Shown here one piece after another: positions 1 to 8,348 of a stretch of DNA of 64,000 bases (position 1 is the first letter of the stretch; each line of letters begins with the position of its first letter). The stretch lies in assembly GCA_019245415.1 (NCBI GenBank), contig JAFARO010000007.1, positions 62,001-126,000 of the forward strand, given 5' to 3'. The stretch is from Alphaproteobacteria bacterium. Lineage in GTDB: Bacteria > Pseudomonadota > Alphaproteobacteria > Micropepsales > Micropepsaceae. Both the position numbers and the translations under genes were made by a program. Below the pieces are notes generated by a model. It was not told where the DNA came from. It searched no databases and worked only from the letters and a program-made list of their open reading frames with translations.

Positions 1-1
1 G

Positions 2-124
2 GGCTTGAGCGAAATCCCCAACATGGCCGACGTCGCGCGCTGGGGAGTCCTCACCCTCGGCACCGGCCTCGGCAACGCCCGGTTCGACAACAGGAAACTG
101 CCGGAGCCGAAAGAGAAAGGGTGA
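2..124 (+). CDS. 3' end of a ROK/sugar-kinase-like protein (partial)
   Basis: An open frame runs from the window edge to a TGA at 122-124. It encodes about 40 residues containing LTLGTGLGNARF, a glycine-rich stretch that resembles the phosphate-binding motif of ROK-family or polyphosphate glucokinase proteins. The motif lies only some 15 residues before the stop, which is closer to the end than usual for those enzymes, so the family call is tentative. The rest of the gene lies outside the window. Confidence 0.4.
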   Translation, partial: GLSEIPNMADVARWGVLTLGTGLGNARFDNRKLPEPKEKG

Positions 125-190
125 ATTGTCCGCTTCGCCGTCCTGCATGAGCGCGAGGAACCTCCCCGGCCCGCCGAAGCTTGTCTTTCG

Positions 191-1291
191 ATGAAACCGG
201 CACGGCCCGATCCGCAGATCCTGACTGAGGCCGAGTACGCAGCGCTTGTCGCGGGTCTGCGCTATGTCAGCGATGAGGCGGCGCCGGGCATCCGCCGCGA
301 GCGCCACGGCAACGGCTTCACCTATCGCGGGCCGGACGGGCGCTGCGTGCGCGATCCGTCCTTCCGCGCCCGCGTGCGCGCGCTCGCCATTCCGCCGGCC
401 TGGACGCAAGTGTGGATCGCTCCCGATGGCGACAGCCATCTCGCCGCTACCGGCCGCGACGCCAAGGGCCGCAAACAGTACCGCTACAATCCGGCCTTCG
501 TGCGCGTGCGCGATCTCGCCAAGTTCGACCATCTCATCGACTTCGCGCAGTCGCTCCCCAAGATCCGCAAGGCGGTCGAGGCGCATCTGGGGCTTGGCGG
601 CATGCCGCGCGAGAAGGTGCTCGCCACCGTGATCGCGCTGCTGGAGCAGACGCTGATCCGCATCGGCAACGAGGACTACGTCAAGCAGAACGGCAGCTTC
701 GGCCTCACCACCTTGCGCAACCGCCATGTGCGCGTGGCGGGCAGCGAGCTGCGCTTCCTGTTCAAGGGCAAGAGCGGACGCATCTGGCGGCTCAGCCTGC
801 GCAACCGCCGCGTGGCGCGCATCATCCGCAGCTGCCAGGAGCTTCCCGGCCAGCATCTCTTCCAATATCTCGACGACGACAAGCAGCCGCAGAAGATCAG
901 CTCCACCGACGTCAATTCCTATCTGCGCGAAGTCTCCGGCCGCGAGATCACCGCCAAGGATTTCCGCACCTGGGCCGCGACGGTGGAGGCGGCGCTCGCC
1001 TTCCAGCGGCTGAAATCCGAGGGCGCCACCACCAAGAAGCAGGTGCGCGCGGTGCTGAGCCAGGTGGCCGAGCGGCTGGGCAACACCCCCGCCGTCTGCC
1101 GCAAATGTTATATCCATCCTGAGATCGTCACCGCCTTCGAGCTCGGCGAATTCGATCTCGGCGCCATCGAGGACCAGCGCGACGAGGACCGTCTCGACCT
1201 CGACCGCGCCGAGCGCGCGGTGCTGCGCTTTCTCAAGAGCCGGATCGGGCGCACGAGCCTCGATCTCCCAAGCGCGGCGAACAAAGGTTAG
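191..1291 (+). CDS. DNA topoisomerase IB
   Basis: This 366-residue protein matches bacterial (poxvirus-type) topoisomerase IB, which relaxes supercoils through a 3'-phosphotyrosyl intermediate. The N-terminal region carries PPAWTQVWI and GRDAKGRKQYRYN (about 68-100), conserved DNA-binding segments of this family. The catalytic half shows RIGN (157-160), FKGKSG (191-196), KDFRTW (256-261) and VCRKCYIHP, where Tyr307 is the expected nucleophile. Length is typical. The ATG is preceded by an AGCTTGTCTTTCG stretch with no strong ribosome site. It is probably a monocistronic housekeeping gene. Confidence 0.95.
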   Translation: MKPARPDPQILTEAEYAALVAGLRYVSDEAAPGIRRERHGNGFTYRGPDGRCVRDPSFRARVRALAIPPAWTQVWIAPDGDSHLAATGRDAKGRKQYRYNPAFVRVRDLAKFDHLIDFAQSLPKIRKAVEAHLGLGGMPREKVLATVIALLEQTLIRIGNEDYVKQNGSFGLTTLRNRHVRVAGSELRFLFKGKSGRIWRLSLRNRRVARIIRSCQELPGQHLFQYLDDDKQPQKISSTDVNSYLREVSGREITAKDFRTWAATVEAALAFQRLKSEGATTKKQVRAVLSQVAERLGNTPAVCRKCYIHPEIVTAFELGEFDLGAIEDQRDEDRLDLDRAERAVLRFLKSRIGRTSLDLPSAANKG

Positions 1292-1371
1292 GCGCGATGG
1301 GAGCGCTCCCGCTGGAACCCTTTGGGCGCGGCGCTCGTTCCCGTGCCGCAGCTTTTCGGGAATTTCCACAC

Positions 1372-1446
1372 ATGGGCGGATTGATCTATCTGGTCGGACT
1401 CGTCGTCGTGATCATGGCCATCCTTTCCTTCCTCGGCATGCATTGA
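1372..1446 (+). CDS. 24-residue membrane peptide
   Basis: A short ATG frame encodes MGGLIYLVGLVVVIMAILSF followed by LGMH, a single hydrophobic helix. It stops one base before the ATG of the next membrane protein (TGA G ATG), which suggests translational coupling. Similar very short 'LIYLVGLVVVILAILSFLG' peptides occur in alphaproteobacteria (from memory, no search run). The function is unknown. The close junction and clean hydrophobic composition are the only evidence that it is translated. Confidence 0.5.
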   Translation: MGGLIYLVGLVVVIMAILSFLGMH

Positions 1447-1447
1447 G

Positions 1448-2293
1448 ATGAGCGTCGCAGGCACGACCTATGTCGAGCGGCCGTCGCGGATCGAATGGTC
1501 GGCGGTGTTCGCGGGCGCCCTGGTGGCGGCCGGCATCTCCTTCACGCTTCTCGCCTTCGGCGCGGGCATCGGGCTTTCGGTGACCTCGACCGCGCCGACC
1601 TGGCGCGATTCCTCGACCTGGCTGTGGCTCCTCTCGGGCCTCTATCTGGTCTTCGTGGCGCTGTGCGCTTTCGGCTTCGGCGGCTATGTCGCCGGCCGCA
1701 TGCACCAGCCGCTGACGGTCGCGCCCAACGACGAAGCGGTGACGCGCGACGGCATGCACGGCATCGTCACCTGGGGCCTGGCAATCCTGATGAGCGCCTT
1801 GATCGCCATCGGCACGGCCGCGACGCTGACGCCGGCGATGGCGCCCGGCGGCGGACACGCCGGACCTTCGACCTCGGTCGCGGGCGAGAACATCATCGCC
1901 TCCGAGCTCGACGAGCTCTTCCGCAGCGACCGCCGCGCGGTGAATGCCGACGACCGCCTCTATCGCCGCGCCGAAGCCGCGCGCATCCTGCTCAAATCCT
2001 CGAGCCACAACGGCGTGCCGGCCGAGGACCGCGATTACCTTTCGGCCATGGTGTCGGCCGAGACCGGCATCCGTCCGGCCGATGCCGATGCCCGCGTCGA
2101 TCGGGAGATCGCCCAGTCCAAGACCGAGATCCGCCGCGCGCGCGAAGCCGCGGTGATGCAGGCGTTCCTGATCGCGGCGGCGCTGCTCGTCGGGGCGGCG
2201 GTGGCGTGGTACTCCGCCGTGGAAGGCGGCCGCGACCGCCAGCAAGGCACCTATCCGCGCTGGAACTGGTCGCCGCGCGGCAGGATTGCGTGA
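1448..2293 (+). CDS. Conserved inner-membrane protein, unknown function
   Basis: This 281-residue protein has hydrophobic segments at about 17-45, 57-82, 100-125 and 236-256, so about four transmembrane helices. Between helices three and four lies a charged, mostly helical loop (about 140-230) rich in Arg, Asp and Glu (for example RRAEAARILLKSS). The N-terminal region (SRIEWSAVFAGALVAAGISF) resembles alphaproteobacterial proteins annotated only as hypothetical membrane proteins. It follows the 24-residue peptide by one base and ends 3 bases before the convergent beta-propeller gene. The minus-strand open frame across it is an antisense shadow. Confidence 0.85.
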   Translation: MSVAGTTYVERPSRIEWSAVFAGALVAAGISFTLLAFGAGIGLSVTSTAPTWRDSSTWLWLLSGLYLVFVALCAFGFGGYVAGRMHQPLTVAPNDEAVTRDGMHGIVTWGLAILMSALIAIGTAATLTPAMAPGGGHAGPSTSVAGENIIASELDELFRSDRRAVNADDRLYRRAEAARILLKSSSHNGVPAEDRDYLSAMVSAETGIRPADADARVDREIAQSKTEIRRAREAAVMQAFLIAAALLVGAAVAWYSAVEGGRDRQQGTYPRWNWSPRGRIA

Positions 2294-2296
2294 CGT

Positions 2297-3340
2297 CTAC
2301 TTCGCCGGCTCGAGCACCAGAAGCTTCATCGTTCCCGGCACGAAAGTGACGTGGGGCCGGCCGCCGGGCTTCTCGGGCGGATCGATCCTGGCGATGTCGG
2401 CGACTGGAAGGAAGACGCGACCGGTCTTGGGATCGAGCGCGATGGTGCGGGCGCCGCGCGCGGTCGGCACGTTCGCGAGCACCGAGAAATTGTCGCCGCT
2501 CTTCTCTTCCACCACCGTCAAGGTGCCGTCGCTGTTGGAGCTGAAGGCGCGCCTGCGCACGGGATCGAAGGCCGCGCCGTCGCTGCCCGCGCCGATCGGA
2601 AGCGTCGCGACAGGGGCGCCGGAATTGGCGTCGACCACAACCATCACCTTGTTGATGCAGGTCGCGAAGATGCGCGCGGCGGCGGCATCGACCGCGATGC
2701 CGTGCGGGCGCTCGCAGCCCGCCATCGCATAGTGCGCGGCCACCGTGTTGCTCCTGGTATCGACCACCACGATGTCGTGCTGCTCGGCGCCGTCGACATA
2801 GAGATGGCCCTTGCCGTCGGCCACCGCGGCCTCGAGCCCCGCGCCTATCGAAATGGTCTGGAGCGCGGCATTCGCCTTGGGATCGATCACGGTGATCGAG
2901 CCGCTGTCGCCGTCGATGACGAAGACATGACCGCTCGCGGGATCGTAGATGATGCCGTCGGCGTCGGGAGCGGCCGCGATCGTCTTGACGATCTTCAGCG
3001 TCGCCGGATCGAAGGCCGCGGCGATGCCGGCCTTGCCGTCGTCGGTGTAGCCGATGTGCTGATCCGGTGTGACGGCGATGCCGTGCGTGCCGCCGGGCAG
3101 CGGAGCAATGTCGCCGATCCGCGCGCCGCTTGCGCCATCCACCACGGTCACCCGATCGCCATGGGCGACATAGACGCGCCCCGATGCGGGATCGAAGGTC
3201 ACGTAGTCCCAGCGCTCGCCGGCGCCCAGGGAAATCGTGCGCACGATGCTGTAGGGCGAAGCCGGCGTGGTGTCCGCCAGCGCGCCGCCAAGGAACGCGA
3301 GCGCGAATGATGCGCCCAGCAATGAGGTGTGCATCTTCAT
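2297..3340 (-). CDS. Exported YncE-like beta-propeller protein
   Basis: The protein has 347 residues when started at the internal ATG at 3340, which opens with a clear signal peptide (MKMHTSLLGASFALAFLGGALA). The upstream in-frame ATG adds 13 polar residues and is less likely. The mature part consists of repeated blades such as DPASGRVYVAHGDRVTVVD and DPASGHVFVIDGDSGSITVID, typical of YncE/YVTN seven-bladed propellers in the periplasm. Ligand and partner are unknown. It is divergent from the outer-membrane-type gene at 3381, with only 40 bp for both promoters. Confidence 0.9.
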   Translation of the reverse strand: MKMHTSLLGASFALAFLGGALADTTPASPYSIVRTISLGAGERWDYVTFDPASGRVYVAHGDRVTVVDGASGARIGDIAPLPGGTHGIAVTPDQHIGYTDDGKAGIAAAFDPATLKIVKTIAAAPDADGIIYDPASGHVFVIDGDSGSITVIDPKANAALQTISIGAGLEAAVADGKGHLYVDGAEQHDIVVVDTRSNTVAAHYAMAGCERPHGIAVDAAAARIFATCINKVMVVVDANSGAPVATLPIGAGSDGAAFDPVRRRAFSSNSDGTLTVVEEKSGDNFSVLANVPTARGARTIALDPKTGRVFLPVADIARIDPPEKPGGRPHVTFVPGTMKLLVLEPAK

Positions 3341-3380
3341 CGTCTCATCCCGGTTTGCGGCAGCGCCGGCAGCGTGCATA

Positions 3381-4121
3381 ATGCGCGCGATGCGTCAAAT
3401 CCTATTTTGCGCGGCGGTTTTGCTCTGCGTGGCAGGGCCGGCACTGGCGGGACCGCCCTTTGTCTCCGACGATCCCGAGCCGACCGATTTTAGACATTAT
3501 GAGATCTATCTCTACACCGAGGGAGCCGACAACCGGCTGGGCAGCGAAGGCAGCTTCGGCATCGATTTCAACTTTGGCGCCACGCCGGAGCTTCAGCTCA
3601 CCGCCGTGCTGCCGCTCGCCTATGCGGCGCCCGAACGCGGCACCGGCGCGCTCGGCATCGGCAATGTCGAGCTGGCGGCCAAGTATCGCGTCCTGCACCA
3701 AAGCGAGATCGGCTGGGACCTCGCGGTTTTCCCGCGCGTCTTCCTGCCCTCGGGGTCGGCGCTGGTCGGCGAGCGCAACGCCTCGCTGCTGCTGCCGCTA
3801 TGGGTGGGGCGCGACTGGGGCAAATGGTCGACCTTCGGCGGCGGCGGCTGCGTGCTGCAGGGCGGACGCGACAGCCACGATTATTGCCTGATGGGCTGGG
3901 CCGTGACGCGCCAGGTGCTGCCGGAGCTGCAGCTTGGTATCGAGGTCACCCATGAGGGCGCGCCGTCGCGCGACGGCCGCGCGATGAGCGGCATCGGCGC
4001 GGGACTGAAATACGATCTCAGTGCGCATTATCATCTTCTCGCCTATGCGGGGCCGGGGCTGCAGAACGCGGGCGAGACCCAAAGACTCGCGTGGTACAGC
4101 TCCGTTTTGTTCACCTTCTAA
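3381..4121 (+). CDS. Exported outer-membrane-type protein (transporter-like beta-barrel)
   Basis: About 246 residues with a signal peptide (LFCAAVLLCVAGPALA) followed by PPFVSDDPEPTDFRHYEIYLY. That start of the mature chain, with alternating short strands and a C-terminal aromatic residue (SSVLFTF), resembles 'MetA pathway' or transporter-type outer-membrane proteins. The start is ATG 3381 or ATG 3390; upstream extension overlaps the divergent gene and lacks a signal sequence. Substrate unknown. The COG4705-like membrane gene starts 11 bases downstream, so the two may be co-transcribed. Confidence 0.82.
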   Translation: MRAMRQILFCAAVLLCVAGPALAGPPFVSDDPEPTDFRHYEIYLYTEGADNRLGSEGSFGIDFNFGATPELQLTAVLPLAYAAPERGTGALGIGNVELAAKYRVLHQSEIGWDLAVFPRVFLPSGSALVGERNASLLLPLWVGRDWGKWSTFGGGGCVLQGGRDSHDYCLMGWAVTRQVLPELQLGIEVTHEGAPSRDGRAMSGIGAGLKYDLSAHYHLLAYAGPGLQNAGETQRLAWYSSVLFTF

Positions 4122-4132
4122 AAGGATCAGCG

Positions 4133-4945
4133 ATGAACCGGACCGCAGCCGCCGAGATGGAGCGCGCCATGGCCAAGGTGCCGGCGGTGACCCTGGGCTT
4201 CTGGATCGTCAAGATCCTGGCCACCACCCTGGGTGAGACCGGCGGCGACACGCTGTCGATGACGTTCGACTTCGGCTATCTGGTGAGCACCGCGATCTTC
4301 GCCGCGGTGCTCATCGTCTTCATCGCCGTCCAGATCGCGGCGAAGAAATTCCACCCGCTGCTCTATTGGGCGACCATCGTCGCCTCCACGACGGCGGGAA
4401 CGACGCTCTCCGATTTCGCGACGCGTTCGCTGGGCATCGGCTATCAGGGCGGCGCGCTGCTGCTGTTCGCCTGCGTCATGCTCTCTCTCGCGGCCTGGTA
4501 CTGGTCGGAAGGCAGCGTGTCGGTCGCGACGGTGAGCACGCCCCGGGTCGAATGGCATTACTGGGTCACCATCACCTTCTCGCAGACTTTGGGCACCGCG
4601 CTGGGCGACTGGGTCGCAGCGCCACCCGGGGACGTGCCGCCGGGCATGGGCTTCGGCTATGAGACGGGTGCGGTGATCTTCGGCAGCGGCCTGGTGGTGC
4701 TCGCGCTGCTGTATTTCCTCACCCCGGTGTCGCGGGTCTTCCTCTTCTGGTCTGCGTTCATCCTGACCCGCCCCCTGGGCGCGACCATCGGCGATTTCTT
4801 CGACAAGCCGGTCGCGAGCGGCGGACTGAACGTCAGCCGTCCTCTGGCGTCGGCGATCCTCGCTGTGGTCATCGTGGTTCTCATCTTCGTCCTGCCGCAG
4901 CGCGCCGGCACCCATCCGGCTGGCCGGGAGAGCGGCGAGACTTGA
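4133..4945 (+). CDS. COG4705-like multi-pass membrane protein
   Basis: This 270-residue protein has about eight hydrophobic helices and four related motifs: KILATTLGETGGDTLS (about 27-42), TTAGTTLSDFATRSLG (about 87-102), QTLGTALGDWVA (about 157-168) and RPLGATIGDFFDKP (about 220-233). The spaced TLG-x-x-GD motifs suggest internal duplication and match the uncharacterised COG4705 family. The start is the ATG after AAAGGATCAGCG; the longer frame overlaps the upstream gene. Function is unknown; conserved acidic residues inside helices would fit a transporter (inference). Confidence 0.88.
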   Translation: MNRTAAAEMERAMAKVPAVTLGFWIVKILATTLGETGGDTLSMTFDFGYLVSTAIFAAVLIVFIAVQIAAKKFHPLLYWATIVASTTAGTTLSDFATRSLGIGYQGGALLLFACVMLSLAAWYWSEGSVSVATVSTPRVEWHYWVTITFSQTLGTALGDWVAAPPGDVPPGMGFGYETGAVIFGSGLVVLALLYFLTPVSRVFLFWSAFILTRPLGATIGDFFDKPVASGGLNVSRPLASAILAVVIVVLIFVLPQRAGTHPAGRESGET

Positions 4946-4975
4946 AGGCGGCGCAAACCGATCTACTCTGCGCCG

Positions 4976-6115
4976 ATGTCCTTTCCGACCGACGGTGTCT
5001 GCGATCCCGCATTCGCGCGGCTGCGCGAGGCGTTCGCGCAGAACTTCGCCGATCGCGGCGAGCCGGGGGCCGCTGTCGCCGTCTCGGTGAAAGGACGCAA
5101 GGTCGCCGATCTGTGGGGCGGCTGGGCCGACGCTGAGCGCACGCGGCCTTGGCAGCGCGACACGCTGGTGAATTTCTTCTCCGTCAGCAAGGCGCTGTGC
5201 GCCATCGCGGCCTTGCGGCTTGTCGAGCAGAGCCGCATCGCTCTCGACGCGCCGGCGGCGCACGTCTGGCCCGAATTCGCGCAAGGCGGAAAGGACGCGG
5301 TCAGCTTGCGCCAGATCCTCTCCCATCGCGCGGGGCTTCCGGCTTTGCGCGAGAAGCTGCCGGAAGGTGCCGCGCTGCACTGGCCGCTGATGACGCAGGC
5401 GCTGGCGCGGCAGGAACCGTGGTGGCAGCCCGGCACGGCGCATGGCTATCACGTCAACACCTTCGGCTTCCTCATCGGCGAGATCGTGCGGCGCATCGAG
5501 GGCCGCACCATCGGCAAGGTGCTGCGCGAAGACATTGCCGGACCGCTCGACGCCGATGTGCATATCGGGCTGCCCGGGTCGGAGCACGCACGCGTCGCCG
5601 AGTTCCTCTGGCCGGCGGTTTCGCGCTCCGAAGCGATGCCGGGACCCGATCAGGCGATGCGCTACAATGCCTATTGGAATCCGCCGGGCATCTCGGGCGC
5701 GGGCTGGGTCAACCGACCGGAATGGCGGCGCGCCGAGATCCCCTCGACCAACGGCCACGGCACCGCGCGCGGCGTCGCGCGGATCTATGAGATGCTGGCC
5801 GCAGGCGGCGCGATCGGGACGCTGTGCATTCTCGCGGCCGACACCATCGCGCAGGCCTGCGAAGAACATTCCAGCGGCTTCGATCTCATCAACGAACGGC
5901 CGAGCCGCTTCGGCCTCGGCTTCCAGCTGACGCAGCCCGAACGCCCGCTTGGACCCAACAGAGGCGCGTTCGGACATTTCGGCGCCGGCGGATCCTTGGG
6001 CTTCTGCGACCCTGAGAGCGGCGTCGCCTTCGGCTACGTCACCAACGACATGGGCCCGCGCTGGCAGAACCCGCGCAACAAGGCGCTCATCGACGCGGTC
6101 TATGCCTCGCTTTGA
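4976..6115 (+). CDS. Class C beta-lactamase-like serine hydrolase/esterase (EstB type)
   Basis: The 379-residue protein carries the SxxK motif in FFSVSKALC (Ser69, Lys72), a Tyr motif in HGYHVNTFGF (Tyr158, Asn161) and, near the C-terminus, FGHFGAGGSLGF in the place of the KTG box. This set is typical of cytosolic EstB/beta-lactamase-family carboxylesterases acting on short-chain esters rather than of true beta-lactamases. No signal peptide is seen. It begins 30 bp after the membrane gene. The long minus-strand frame covering both genes is a shadow. Confidence 0.93.
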   Translation: MSFPTDGVCDPAFARLREAFAQNFADRGEPGAAVAVSVKGRKVADLWGGWADAERTRPWQRDTLVNFFSVSKALCAIAALRLVEQSRIALDAPAAHVWPEFAQGGKDAVSLRQILSHRAGLPALREKLPEGAALHWPLMTQALARQEPWWQPGTAHGYHVNTFGFLIGEIVRRIEGRTIGKVLREDIAGPLDADVHIGLPGSEHARVAEFLWPAVSRSEAMPGPDQAMRYNAYWNPPGISGAGWVNRPEWRRAEIPSTNGHGTARGVARIYEMLAAGGAIGTLCILAADTIAQACEEHSSGFDLINERPSRFGLGFQLTQPERPLGPNRGAFGHFGAGGSLGFCDPESGVAFGYVTNDMGPRWQNPRNKALIDAVYASL

Positions 6116-6280
6116 AATTCGAGGGTCATTTCGGACATGGCTCCGCCACCGATCGGGAGCGCATTTTTTCAACGGGGTGCGTCTTCGGACGCGCGTGTGT
6201 GTTTGTGCGAGGCCTTGCGGCCTCTGTGTCGTCCTCTCGCAAGTGTGGGGATTTAGCGCAAATGGGGTTTCGACCGTGAC

Positions 6281-6341
6281 GGTTCAAGAGGGGGCGCGAA
6301 AAATATTTTCGGTCCGGATTTCCCGCGCAACCTCTTGAACC
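6281..6341. repeat. Inverted repeat GGTTCAAGAGG / CCTCTTGAACC
   Basis: GGTTCAAGAGG (6281-6291) is the exact reverse complement of CCTCTTGAACC (6331-6341). Pairing extends inward after a two-base mismatch through GCGCG/CGCGC, and the centre is AT-rich (AAATATTTTC). It may form a stem-loop or be part of a mobile intergenic repeat. No T-tract follows, so a simple terminator is unlikely. Confidence 0.6.
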
Positions 6342-6447
6342 ACATGGCGAAACAAAAATGATGCCGATTTTCTTGTGCATCGCAGCAAGCGGCGAAAATT
6401 ATTTTTCCGCCCCATTACACCGTATCCGTGCTGATGGAACCCAAGCG

Positions 6448-6673
6448 CCATCCTTCGAGGTCCGCCCGCGTCATGCTGAGGTGCGAGCGTCCCTCCGGCG
6501 CGTCATCCTGAGGTGCGAGCGCAGCGAGCCTCGAAGGACGACGCGCCGTTCGGGATGGCGGCGCGCCTCGACCCGCCTACGCTTTCAGCTTCGGCGGGCG
6601 AGTTTTATTCTCCTGGTCCGCCGTAGCCTAGGCGAAGGCGGAAGCACGCGGCCGGGCACCTCAGGATGACGCG
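6448..6673. repeat. Composite intergenic palindromic repeats
   Basis: CGTCATNCTGAGGTGCGAGCG occurs twice in direct orientation (6469 and 6501). Inverted partners are CCTCGAAGGACG (6529-6540), CCATCCTTCGAGG (6448-6460) and CACCTCAGGATGACGCG (6657-6673). This resembles the abundant 'CATCCTGAGG...CCTCGAAGGATG' intergenic repeats of Rhizobiales genomes (from memory). It is non-coding and could form hairpins in RNA. Confidence 0.65.
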
Positions 6674-6703
6674 AAGCGGTCACGTCTAAAAACTTAATTT
6701 ACA

Positions 6704-7402
6704 CTACACCGTGTCCACCAGCACCAGTTCGCTGTCCTCGAGCGCCTTGACGCTGAGCGTTTCGATGTCGCTGAGCGCGGCGCCGTCGCGGGTGCCGACG
6801 CGCACGCCGTCGATCTCGACCGCGCCCTTTGCCGGCACGAGATAGCCGTGCCGCGTCCTGCCAAGCTTGTACTCGGCGGTCTCGCCCTTCCTGAGCGCCG
6901 CGCCCAGCACGCGCGCATCGGCGCGGATGGGAAGCGCGTCCGCGTCGCCGTCGATGCCGCTCGCCAGCGCCACGAAGCGCCCGGAGCGGTCGGTTTTGGG
7001 AAACGGCTTGGTGCCCCAGGACGGCGCGCCGCCGGTGCGCGTCGGCAGGATCCAGATCTGGAACAGGGTCGTGGTCGACGGCTCGAGATTGTATTCGGCA
7101 TGGCGCACGCCGCTGCCCGCGCTCATCACCTGGACGTCGCCCGCGTCGGTGCGGCCGCGATTGCCCAGGCTGTCCTGATGGCTGATGGCACCCTCACGCA
7201 CATAGGTGATGATCTCCATGTCGGCATGGGGATGCGGCGGGAAGCCCGTGTTCGGCGCGATCTCGTCGTCGTTCCAGACGCGCAGCGCGCCCCACTGCAC
7301 GCGCTTGGGATCGCGGTACTCCGCGAAGGAGAAGTGATGCTTGGTCTTGAGCCAGCCGTGGTCGGCGCCTCCAAGACCTGAATAAGGCCTGACTTCGATC
7401 AT
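6704..7402 (-). CDS. Pirin family protein (YhhW-type bicupin)
   Basis: The 232-residue protein begins at the ATG encoding MIEVRPYSGLGGADHGWLKT, the usual pirin N-terminus. The longer frame upstream is a GC-rich artefact. Metal-binding residues are at the standard places: His57 and His59 in PPHPHADMEI, His101 and Glu103 in GVRHAEY. Pirins are cytosolic metal-binding cupins, some with quercetinase activity. A second cupin-like half follows (about 130-232). The gene is 92 bp downstream of the FTR1 gene on the same strand, but no functional link is evident. Confidence 0.94.
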   Translation of the reverse strand: MIEVRPYSGLGGADHGWLKTKHHFSFAEYRDPKRVQWGALRVWNDDEIAPNTGFPPHPHADMEIITYVREGAISHQDSLGNRGRTDAGDVQVMSAGSGVRHAEYNLEPSTTTLFQIWILPTRTGGAPSWGTKPFPKTDRSGRFVALASGIDGDADALPIRADARVLGAALRKGETAEYKLGRTRHGYLVPAKGAVEIDGVRVGTRDGAALSDIETLSVKALEDSELVLVDTV

Positions 7403-7494
7403 GGGTGTGTTCCTGCCGGCCGGGTTCGCGTGGAAGGGTGGGGCCGGACGCTTCCAGATGGGGAGCGCCTTGGTGATGTGCAAGTGCCGGCCGT

Positions 7495-8343
7495 CTACTC
7501 CGCCGCAACGGCGGCGCGGCGCCGGCCGTGATGGCGATGGTGGCGGCCGTGCTCCCAGCGCATCAGCGCGAAGATGACGAGCGCCGTCGCGCCATAGGCC
7601 GCGAGCTGGGCGCCGTTGGGCGCGTCGCTGTAGCCGACCAGAGTGTGCAGCATGCGTCCCACGATCGAATCCTGGCTGAGCAGCCAGGAGGTGTCCCACA
7701 CCGTGCGCGTCATCACCTCGAAATATCCGGCCTGCTGCAGGAACAGCACCGCCTGCGCCGCCATGCCGGCCGCGAGCAGGGTGATCAGTCCGGACGTTAC
7801 TTTGAACAACTTGTGGGCCGGGATCGCGAGCAGGCCGTAATACATCAGCGCCGACACCGCCGCGCCGGCGCCAAGGCCCAGCACGCCGCCCGTCAGCATC
7901 GCGGCCGTCGTCGTTCCGGGCTGGGCTGCGATGCCGTAGAGGAACAGCACGACCTCCGAGCCCTCGCGCAGCACTGCGACGCCGACCACGACGGCCAGCG
8001 CGGTCAAGGTACGCTCGCCGCTCAACACCGCTTCGCCAACGCCTTTGAGCTCGCGCGCCATGGCGCGGCCATGGCCGGCCATCCAGACGTTGTGCCAGGT
8101 GAGCATGACCACGGCGAGCGTCAGGATCGTGGCGTTGAACAGCTCCTGGCCGGACCCCTGGAACAACTGCTCGATCTCGCCGGCGAAGGCGGCGACGATG
8201 CAGGCGCCGACGATGCCGCCCACCACGCCGATGCCGACCCAGAGCGCGCGGCCGACGACGCCCTTGGTCGCGGCGAGCACGATGCCGAGGATCAGCCCGG
8301 CCTCGATGACCTCGCGAAAGACGATGAGCAGGCTTGCGAGCAA
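7495..8343 (-). CDS. FTR1-family iron permease
   Basis: This 282-residue membrane protein has about seven helices and the two REXXE iron-binding motifs of the FTR1/EfeU family: REVIE (10-14) at the N-terminus and REGSE (126-130). The C-terminus is a His/Arg-rich tail (HGRHHRHHGRRR). FTR1 proteins move iron across the inner membrane, usually with a periplasmic partner. The cupredoxin gene lies 5 bp upstream on the same strand, forming a two-gene uptake operon. No EfeB-like peroxidase is present. Confidence 0.95.
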   Translation of the reverse strand: MLASLLIVFREVIEAGLILGIVLAATKGVVGRALWVGIGVVGGIVGACIVAAFAGEIEQLFQGSGQELFNATILTLAVVMLTWHNVWMAGHGRAMARELKGVGEAVLSGERTLTALAVVVGVAVLREGSEVVLFLYGIAAQPGTTTAAMLTGGVLGLGAGAAVSALMYYGLLAIPAHKLFKVTSGLITLLAAGMAAQAVLFLQQAGYFEVMTRTVWDTSWLLSQDSIVGRMLHTLVGYSDAPNGAQLAAYGATALVIFALMRWEHGRHHRHHGRRRAAVAAE

Positions 8344-8348
8344 TTCGT

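Larger units (their letters stand above)
6116..6703. other. 588-bp intergenic region without a gene
   Basis: No credible coding region was found. Short frames here have repetitive, low-complexity translations. The stretch holds an inverted repeat at 6281-6341 and a mosaic of alphaproteobacterial-style intergenic repeats at 6448-6673, listed separately. Confidence 0.7.

Noticed and set aside
1412..2245. 277-codon minus-strand frame
   Set aside because: Antisense to the four-helix membrane protein; low-complexity translation without motifs.
4127..6172. 681-codon open frame on the minus strand
   Set aside because: It lies antisense to the COG4705-like and esterase genes; the translation is Arg/Ala/Glu-rich with no domain, a typical GC-rich shadow.
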